From contig CM074697.1 in the NCBI GenBank assembly GCA_037367355.1, positions 1,426,001 to 1,490,000 on the forward strand: a stretch of 64,000 bases of DNA. Reading direction: 5' to 3'. The stretch's first letter is position 1, and each line of letters begins with the position of its first letter. Origin of the DNA: Neoscytalidium dimidiatum. Lineage: Eukaryota > Ascomycota > Dothideomycetes > Botryosphaeriales > Botryosphaeriaceae. Below are positions 55,718 through 64,000 of this stretch, in pieces. The notes under the pieces were generated by a model that was given only the letters and a program-made list of their open reading frames with translations, was not told where the DNA came from and did not search any database. A program made the position numbers and the translations under genes.

Positions 55718-56101
55718 TGTTACGCCGGGACTCTTCTCTGGGAGTCGAGGCGCGTCGTCAGGCAGCTTGGGCTTTCTAGGGGCCAATACAGTGGTAGGCA
55801 GGGGAGGTTCGTACAATAGTAGGGTAGGAATCAATTGACAAGTTGACCACGAGGGTCCTAACTACGATAAATGAGTGTGGTCTATATACATGGAGTGATC
55901 GGTACGATCAGTAGTGATCTGTAATGTTAACCCACTGATCAGTACTGATCGGTGGTCCGAGCTTTGCTGAGCGAGTGTGCGGTGGTCTGGTGCATCAGTG
56001 TCGGTAGGTATTCTGCCGAGTTAGGCCCCGAGTTGGTCACGTGGGCGGTGAGTAGTCGTAGGGTTTCGTTATCCGCCTTTCTGGGCGACTGTGCCGTAAC
56101 A
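55718..56101 (-). repeat. 5' LTR of the chromovirus
   Basis: 384 bp, near-identical to 49609-49993. The minus strand continues CTTTGACCACC at the expected primer-binding position. Confidence 0.93.
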
Positions 56102-59100
56102 ATAAGGCTCCTCGTTATTAAATCTTAACCTATAGTCGAATAATAAACTTAAAGCAGAATATAAACGGAATCTCTCGCGCTATTTAAAGGCTAAGGACCG
56201 TATTTTATAGCTATCTAAGATTATTACTAACTTAATTAGACGTTAATACTAACTAGTTCTTAGGAGAGTTAAGAATTATTACCTATAGACGCTACTCCGC
56301 ACTTTTTAAACGAAAGAGTACTACTAGAAGATAGTATTATCGAACAGCATATATAGAATAACACGAAGCTTTAGACACTACCTACTTATTAAAACGTCCT
56401 CTTATAGATAGATAATAGAAAGAATAGGCATTTGTATGAAGTAAATAACCTTACCCTTATAACTACTAAGATGCTAGTATAGCCTTCTAGTAATACTCTT
56501 TAGAAGACGACTAAATCTCCTTAAACTAACGAATACTACTTAAGAATAACCTCTTATTAGACTATAGTGTTATTATAATATATAAATAGTATAGAACCGA
56601 GATAGAGTTAAAAGGGAACCTATATAAGTAACCTAAATAAGCCTTCTTAGTAGAATTTAGGGGCCATTCTTTAGGATAGAGAAAGCTAAAATACCTCTAT
56701 AATAAGCACTATTAGTACTCTATATACTATTATATTAATCTATCTATTCGTCCTACGAATTAGTAACCACGCAAGAAGATAGTAGAGAAAGTTAATAACG
56801 TACTTAGAAACCCTAAACTTAAGGCGAAAGTCGATATAGTACTAGTAAGGAATAAACGAATTCTTAATTAAAAGAAGCCTATAGTACTAACTATAGAAGT
56901 TAGGTCACTCGTAGCTATAGTAAAGACGGCACTAACAGCTTTCTTAGCTTAAAAGTAAGGTTCTACTACGATATAGCTCTTATAGATTATAGATACTAGC
57001 TTAAACGCTTATATTTACTACAAATATATAAAATAACGACTTACGAATATTCGCCTAGTAGTAAACGGTAAATACGTTATTTTAGGCAGCGGACCTTAAC
57101 TGATTAAAAGCTACGTAGACGTGCCAGTTACAGTATAAAGGAATAGTAAGGAAGTTAAAATACTCCTTAAGAACGTCTACTACGTACCTAATATATTAGC
57201 GAACCTTATCTCAATCCGAACTATTAAGAAATCAGGCTGTTTAATAGACGCTAGTAAAAGACGTATATACGAGATAGTAGATCGGTCTACCTTCTACGAT
57301 ATTATAGTAGAAAACGACACCTACTTTATTAAATACTACTAGGAGTCAACTTTACCGAATATAAGCTACGCTCTAGCTACTATAACTACTAGAAAGCTTC
57401 TAATTAATTACTAGTATAAGATTATAGCTTATATAGGTAGAGGAGTAATAACTTACCTTCCTAAAGCCGCTTAAGAAGCTAAAATTAAACCTTAATCGAA
57501 TTAGGAATCGCACTATAATATATATATAAGAATGAAAGCGCACTAGATTATTTCACGTTTAGAAAAGAAGGAAGAATAGTTATTAGAACCCTTCTTTCGC
57601 GTCTTATTTAATATAATTATTATAATAGACGCGTATAATAAGTATAGATATATTACACACCTAGAATATATAGCAACGAACTATATACTCGTTCGTTTAC
57701 ATATAAATAAACACTAATACGTAGATATTCTTTAGGAGTTCTTCTAGTTAATTCAAACCCGTTTTAAGTAGAAAGTCGTATTCTTTCGCTCTAACAACGA
57801 GACCTCCTTAACTTATATATTTTACGACTCTATAAGAAAGTAAGGAATCACCTAGGAGGCTTCTATACTATATACTCCTAAATAGAATAGACATTTAGAA
57901 CGGTTAGGAGGAGTCCTTACTACTAAAGCTCGCGCCTTACGAGTAGAAGGCAACTTTCTAGTAGAACTATAGCTAGAAATCTACTCCGCAGCGGCCTATA
58001 TTTATAACCGAACCCCTAGTAGGCGCTTAAAGTGGAAAACTCTATTCAAGTTAGTATATAGTAGTAAGCCTTCGCTAGTATACTTACGAGTATACGGTAG
58101 TAAGGCCTATATATTAAATAAAACCATTACGTTATCCGATAAACTATTAGATAGAGCCCTAGTAGGCTACTTAATCGGCTATAATTCTAGAAATATCTAC
58201 CGAATATAGTACCTACCGGATTAAAGGGTTATTATTATACGAGATGTTACTTTCGACGAAATAATAAGGTTTTAGCCTTACGAAAAAGAAACCTTTATAC
58301 TAAAGGCACCTAAAGAAGTAGTAGAACCTCTAATAGAGCACCCACTAATTACACTCGACCTAAATAATATAATCGATTTAAGTTCTAAAAGTAAGAGTAA
58401 TTAGGAGGAAGAAGAAAGCTCTATACGAAGAACTACGTCCTCCGCGGACGATAGTAGGCTAAATTTTTATATAAAATAGTTATCACCTAGCTATAGTCTC
58501 CGCAAAGACCCTAAAATACACCCTCCTTAGGGTTAATTACCGACTTCTAAAGCCTTACCTAAAGTAGAAAATCAACTACTATTATAGAGCGCTTCTAGAG
58601 TAGGGAGTAAGACTATAATAATATAGAAAGCTTAGGAATCGCTATAAAGAGGTAATTAGGTCTTAAGAGCAGTAGAAATCTCTCCTAAAATCAACCCTTC
58701 TAATATTATTAAAGGACGCCGCACTAGGTTTAGGAAAACGGCCTACGTAGCTTTATTATAGCAAAACTACTAGCACAAGACGGCCTTTTACGCAGCCTAG
58801 TCTATCTTACCGAAAATAACACGGCTAGAAGCTAAAGCATACGACCTCCCTCCTAAACTACGTAACTATAAAGAGCTACTCGTTTATCCGTATAAGGAGC
58901 AGTTCTTAGAAGCTCTATAAGAGAAAATAAGAAAGCTCTAAGTAAAGAACGTCTAGGAGGAAGTGCTAATTACCGAAGCTATTAATAAGTAGAAATAGGT
59001 TATACTACTTACTAAAGTATTCAAATATAAACTTAACGAATTCGGCTAATTAACGAAGTATAAGGCACGAATATATATAAGAGGGGATAAGTAGTATACT

Positions 59101-60990
59101 ACTTAAGACACGTATACTACTATATTAGCTCTACGTATACTTAGAACCCTTATAGCACTTATTACCGCCTTCGACCTCGAAACTCGTTAGTACGACGTAG
59201 TGAACGCCTTCCCCTACGTTATTCTAGATAAGGAAGTCTACTATTACCTACTAAACGGTATAAATGTCAAGCCTAGAAAAGTACTACGCCTACTACGAGT
59301 ACTATACGGCCTTAAATAAGTACTAGCGCTCTAGTAGAAGCATCTCTATAAAACTCTTTAAGAGCTTAGGCTCTAGGAAGTACTAGAAGCTCTATATCTA
59401 TTTAAAAACGAATACCTAATCGTCTTCTTCTTCGTAGACGATATTATCGTTGCCTATAGTAAGAACTATAAGAAGTACGTTAATAGCTTCTAAAAGAAGC
59501 TCTTCTAGTACTACGAAATACGCCTAATTAGTAAAGTATAATAGTTCCTTATAGTATAGATTATACGGAATAGAAATAGAAGGTATATATAGCTCTTATA
59601 AGAGTTATATATAAAGACACTTATTAAGCGTTTTTATATCGATAAAAGTATTAAGATATTAACACCACTACCTACCTAGGAGCAAATCGCGAAGAATACT
59701 AAGTAGGCAACTCCTACTTAAATTTATAAGTACTAGAGTAAAGTTAGTTTAATTAACTTTACTTCTATATTTATACGCCCTAATATTACTTTTACAACGT
59801 CTAAGCTTTTAGAATACCTATAAAACCCTTTAGAGCACTATTAAAGGCTAGCGAAGTAAGTACTTATATACTTAGGAAATATACGAAGGAGAGCACTCTT
59901 TATAGACGGCTCTAATATAGGCGAAAGCACTTTCGTAGCTAGTAGTAATGCCTTATTCGCTACGGATACGGATATAAGGAAAAGCCACTAAGGATTTATC
60001 TTTACCCTTTTCGGTATACTAGTAGACTAGAGTGCTAGAAAGTAGCGTATAGTCTTAACTTCTACTACTAAAGCTAAACTCCTCGTACTATTAGAAACCG
60101 CTCGCCATACTATTTAGTAGAAAAGGTTCTTTAAGAATATAAGCTTTAATCTAGGACACGAAATTAAAATATAATGCGATAATAGGCGAACACTAGAGCT
60201 TATAAACGAATTAAGACTAAAACTTAATACTAGCCTACGACATATTAATATACACTAATACTAGCTTCGCTAGGAAGTATAGATATAGATAATCAAGCTA
60301 AAATAGACGCCGATAGCTAAAATAGTAGCTAATAGTATAACGAAAGTACTTATAAGGTAATAATACCTTACTTTCGTATAGTTACTAAATTTATACGATA
60401 TACCGAATACGGAGTAATTAGTGGTTATCTACCGGTAAACCTATTTAATACTATAGGTTTTCTAGTTGGTTCTATACGATATAGCGAATTATTCATTCTA
60501 ACGTTACGCCTACTACCGTATTCGGACGTCACGTTTTCGCCGACCGCCTAGCAGAAAACGCTATATATATACTCGCTACCCTCGCTCTACTACTAACTTT
60601 CTTTCCTCTATAGGGGTTATAAGTACCTCGTTTACTGGTGCCCCACATAGGTATCACGTTATACGACTACCTCCCTACTACTATACTCTTTATTTTTTCG
60701 TTCTTTACGCTTCTAACTACCTAGAAAATCATAAAATTATTAATTTTAATTATTAATACGTGCTTAGAAAGTTATAAGAAAGATTTTACTTATTATTATA
60801 CTAATACGGTAAAGCAATACCTCTATAGCTTTTAATAAGGCTCCCTACGGTCTTTTCGTAAGACTCTACGCACCTTGCGAAGGGGGTGTATTAAATACTA
60901 GTATTGTAGTTATTATTTTTTCTATTATAGCACGTTCCTTTTACACTTAATTCCGCTACTAATTTCGCTTACTTATTAGCGTATACTGAA
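56102..60990 (+). mobile_element. RIP-mutated Ty1/copia retrotransposon
   Basis: Plus-strand reading through RIP stops gives copia landmarks in order: protease-like WIIDTS near 56985, an integrase region (57.4-58.3 kb), reverse transcriptase with ITAFDLETRQYDVVNAFP (about 59170-59215), RLLRVLYGLKQ, and FFFVDDIIVAYSKNYKK (about 59430), then RNase H near 60160-60290 (CDNRRTLELINELRLKLNTS, LRHINIH). LTRs could not be delimited. A purine-rich GCGAAGGGGGTG at 60877-60888 followed by TATTAAATACTAG may mark the start of a 3' LTR. CA and TG are rare, as in the left arm. Confidence 0.75.
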
Positions 60991-61097
60991 TGTATATAAT
61001 CACCCTCATTCGGTGTTTTTTACTAGCATGCCAATTTATTCATTCTACTGATCATTACTGCTCAATACAGCACCCCATCAACTAACCAGTTCAATAG

Positions 61098-64000
61098 CAT
61101 GCCAGCGAAGACTTTGAAGAGCTCTCACGAATTGTTCAGGATGTCTCATTATTCGACGACCAGAATTGCTCCATCAGACTCCTTCTGACCGGCGCAGATA
61201 GGGATTTGAATAAACTCCAACATGCATTGGACGAGCGTGGAGGAGCTCGCATTGTCAGCATTACCATAAACAGGCACAACAAGTCAGATCTTGAGCTGTT
61301 CATCCAGAAGAGAATGGAGAAAATAAGCGAGACTTGGGAGCCAAATTCTGACAACGAGGAATATCAACAGCATGTCGTGAAGGAGCTTCTCAAAAAGACA
61401 GATGGCGATTATGAGAAGCTGAACCTCACGTTGATCGATATTGCTCAGAAAGCCGGGAAAGACGAAATCGACAAAATATTGGAGCGTGCGCGGGAGCCAC
61501 GGAAAGAAACGATCAGGCGGGAGATAGATCGCCTGCAGAAAACACTTACAGAGCGCGAAATCGACACTCTGAATGAGATATTGCCTTGGATTGTTCTTCC
61601 GAGATACGACTGGCCAACTATGAGTGAGCTGAAGGCCGTACTCTTCCTTAAATACGGAAAGCGGCCTCTTATGTCCCTCCAAACGTTGATACGAGAGAAA
61701 TACGCCCCGCTCTTGGTTGTCGACGGCAAGCTCGTGAGGTCGTATTCTACAATGAAGTACTTCAAGAACGGAGAGGAAAGCCAGGAATCGCAAGAGCCGG
61801 AACCAGAAACACCGATAGTTGCCACAAACAATTTTGCCGGACCAGCCTTTGGTCCGTTGATGGATTCATCGGCACACAGCCCGGACTGTCCGGTTCATGA
61901 AACCGAAATTGCCATGGTCAAGCAGTTCCTCGTCGCGGTTTGTGATCCGAAACTGTTCCAAAGATTTGGATTCAAGAATTTCTTCGACAGGCTTCAGTCC
62001 CGTTCCGGCAACATTGTTCAATTTGACCTCGTTGATGGCCATGCGAGAATCATCCTAGCCTGCCTAAAAGCTCTCTGTGCCAGGGATCAGAGGATTAAGA
62101 CAGAGGCTGAGCCATTGCTTGATTACGCAATCACACACCTCAGATGGCACTTATCACAGATCACGCCAGATCAACTACCGCTCGTGAAGGCTGACAAACG
62201 GAAACATATTGGGAAACTCTTGTTCAGCCTTTTCATGGACAGAGAAAGCATTGAAAATTGGATGACATCAGTTGGTATACAGGACGTACGGCATGAATGG
62301 CTGTATCATCCGCCAAAGCAAAACAAGAACAGCCTAGCAGAGGAAGTACTTACGAAATGGTTCAAAGACCCCGAAGTGATTGGCGGCATCGGAGCTGACG
62401 AACGAGAACGTATAAATACAATTATCTACGGCTCAAAAAAGCCTGGGGACCTTTTCCTGGAGGCAACTAAAATGGTCGCAGGCAAATGGCTGGCCAGTGA
62501 GGATTGGGATGTTACCCAAACACTCTGGTGGATCCTGGGCCTCATTCAGAATGTGAGTCTACCATCTTCTTGAAAATGAAGCACATTCCTCCACGAGTGT
62601 CATTCTTCTCCGCGGTTCTATATCTTCTTCTGTGGACATGGTGACTGTCCAGAGCCTATGTGATTATTTCCCCCACTCTGTGGGACCTTGTTCATTTCAA
62701 TGTTCCTTATACTGACTTTTCCAACCCATAGAGAACCGAAAGGTACTCCGGGAACAATTCTGAGCCTTACAGAGACTTAGAGAAGCAAAGCCCCCCGTTT
62801 GAAGCCATTCTGGAAGCCGAGGCCTGGGCAAAAACCAACGGAATAGGCGTTGACGGACACTTAATGTCGGACGCGCGGCTGATTGATACCCTGATGCAAT
62901 TCCGGTATACAGACAAAGCCCTGAATGAGTCCGTTAAACGAGACGCAAGTGGTTGGATGAGGAATTGGTGCACCGCCCGAGAGCAATATGTACAGCAAGA
63001 TCACAATGCTGTACTTGAATCACTCAGCCCAGTGATGCAGAAGTTCCGCTCTGAACCCAATCTTCAGCAGACCCTTCCTGGTACCTGGAAAGAAATCATC
63101 TACCTTTACGGGGATGCAGAAGAGAAACGCGGCCATTGGAAAGAGGCGCTAGACGCATATCTTGATCTTTTCACCAGCCTTCCCTCCCACCCCGAGACAG
63201 CGGGTAGAGCTATCCACTGCATGAAGCGATTGGGAAAATTTTCTGAGATCATCGAATTACTAGAAGATTGGGCAAATACGAAGAGTGAAAAAGGAGCCAC
63301 GCCCTTGACGACACTATTTCTGAGCCTTTCTCGGTCTCCGGTCTTTCACCACGAGATTACCTTCGCTGCACGACAAGGAGGGAGACTTGGCTTCATCAAG
63401 GATGTATACAAAGACGCCGTTGCAGCTGCAGAACCCGGATCAGATACCCTTGCCTACCTGCGCTACTACTACGGCCTGGCTTTGTGGTATCAGCAGGACA
63501 GAGCCAGGGAAGACGCAGAAAAGGCTATTAACGCTTGGGAAGAGAATATTTTTGACAGTGAAATCCCCAGCCGCACGTACATCCTCCGCATCACCTCATT
63601 CAAGCTTTCGTCCGTATACCTGCAGCTTGCAAGAGAGTACGGCTTCCACACTTCAGCCGGGTGGTTCTACGTCACAAAATTAAAGAATCTCGTCGAGCAG
63701 AAAAGCACGGAGTTTCAATGGACCGGGTCGGAGGAAGTCCTCCTGGCCCGCGCTTATCACCTTGCCGGGTACAAGACGAAGGCCAAGGAGATTGCAGCAA
63801 AGCATATTGGCCCTGCGATGGACATCCTTTACGACAAAGATCTGGGGAACGACTGGGAGGGATACACCTCTCTTTCCAACACTCTGGGCCATATGGATGA
63901 CGATGAGGACGCGCTCGCCGCGAAATCTCTCATTGGACCTTTGCAGAGAGAATGGGGGAGGACGGACTCCGCGGATGACCTTGCGGAGATCGCGTATTTC
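61098..64000 (+). CDS. NACHT-type STAND NTPase, 5'-truncated and running off the window
   Basis: Exon 61098-62552 and, after a 179-nt GT-AG intron (62553-62731), an uninterrupted frame from 62732 to the window end. The first residues, FEELSRIVQDVSLFDDQN and SIRLLLTGADRDLNKL, correspond to the second half of a NACHT ATPase domain. ITINRHNKSDLELFIQKRME, LPWIVLPRYDWPTMSELKAV and LLVVDGKLVRSYSTMKYFKN follow (winged-helix region), then a C-terminal helical repeat-like part (WKEIIYLYGDAEEKRGHWKE, ALDAYLDLFTSLPSHPE), probably TPR-like. The Walker A/B part and any effector domain are missing: an in-frame TAG at 61095 and retroelement sequence lie directly upstream, and no in-frame ATG opens the gene. 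Fungal STANDs act in non-self recognition and cell death; this copy is probably broken at the 5' end. Confidence 0.8.

Larger units (their letters stand above)
49609..56101 (-). mobile_element. young Ty3/gypsy chromovirus without RIP
   Basis: LTRs of 385 and 384 bp (49609-49993 and 55718-56101, TGTTACG...CGTAACA) are nearly identical; the differences are an indel cluster in the first 35 bp. Coding is on the minus strand: gag with an intact zinc knuckle (CFHCGKHGHISRNC), an aspartic-protease-like LIDSASQGNYVS, reverse transcriptase ([32 protein letters not shown]), RNase H, integrase (ITDRDPRFRAKFWQTLVHKL), and a chromodomain (DGQFKYLIKWEGADS). A polypurine tract (AGAGGGGATAG) abuts the 3' LTR. 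Several small frameshifts break pol. CA/TG are abundant, unlike both flanks. Confidence 0.93.

Noticed and set aside
50081..55838. Numerous plus-strand frames in the chromovirus
   Set aside because: Gag-pol motifs are all on the minus strand; the plus frames are shadows.

Overview
The window is nuclear DNA of a filamentous ascomycete (Pezizomycotina). The genes carry short introns of 45-80 nt with CTNAC-type branch points. A tRNA-Arg has an intron. Secreted proteins, a cutinase, a Kre9/Knh1-like wall protein and a UstYa-family (DUF3328) protein are present. Transposable elements are heavily mutated by repeat-induced point mutation (RIP). No species can be named from the sequence alone.

Layout. 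1-7 kb: a proline-rich secreted protein, a small eight-cysteine secreted protein, tRNA-Arg(UCU) and a Kre9/Knh1-like secreted protein. 7.5-21.6 kb: the most interesting stretch, which reads as a candidate ribosomal-peptide (RiPP, dikaritin/ustiloxin-like) gene cluster. It holds a cytochrome P450, a family-3 O-methyltransferase, a broken S10 serine carboxypeptidase, a class I methyltransferase, a secreted precursor with seven near-identical 24-residue repeats each ending in the Kex2 site Lys-Arg, a UstYa/DUF3328 protein with both HxxHC motifs, and a membrane-anchored M13 (neprilysin-like) metallopeptidase. 22-33 kb: an Apa2-like HIT-superfamily protein, a cutinase, small secreted proteins with a decayed paralogue, and an aldehyde dehydrogenase. 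33.4-37.9 kb: gene relics (A1 aspartic protease, NmrA-like reductase). 37.9-61 kb: a retroelement island. It holds two tandem 5' parts of a LINE, a Ty3/gypsy element and a Ty1/copia element, all with CpA/TpG almost erased by RIP. Between them sits a much younger Ty3/gypsy chromovirus (49.6-56.1 kb) with no RIP signature. 61.1-64 kb: the 5'-truncated remainder of a NACHT-type STAND NTPase gene that runs off the window.

How the genes could work together (inference): the precursor would enter the secretory pathway and be cut by Kex2 at each KR. The exposed repeats, each containing one Tyr, would be oxidised or cyclised by the UstYa-family protein, trimmed by peptidases such as the M13 enzyme, and decorated by the P450 and methyltransferases. 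Several members look damaged or irregular: the precursor has ACG where ATG is expected, the M13 gene has a 12-bp duplication that creates a stop, the methyltransferase has an in-frame TAG, and the carboxypeptidase is deleted. The cluster may therefore be decaying, or it may be expressed in unusual ways.

The splice models were built by eye from reading frame, splice sites and family motifs. No database search was possible.
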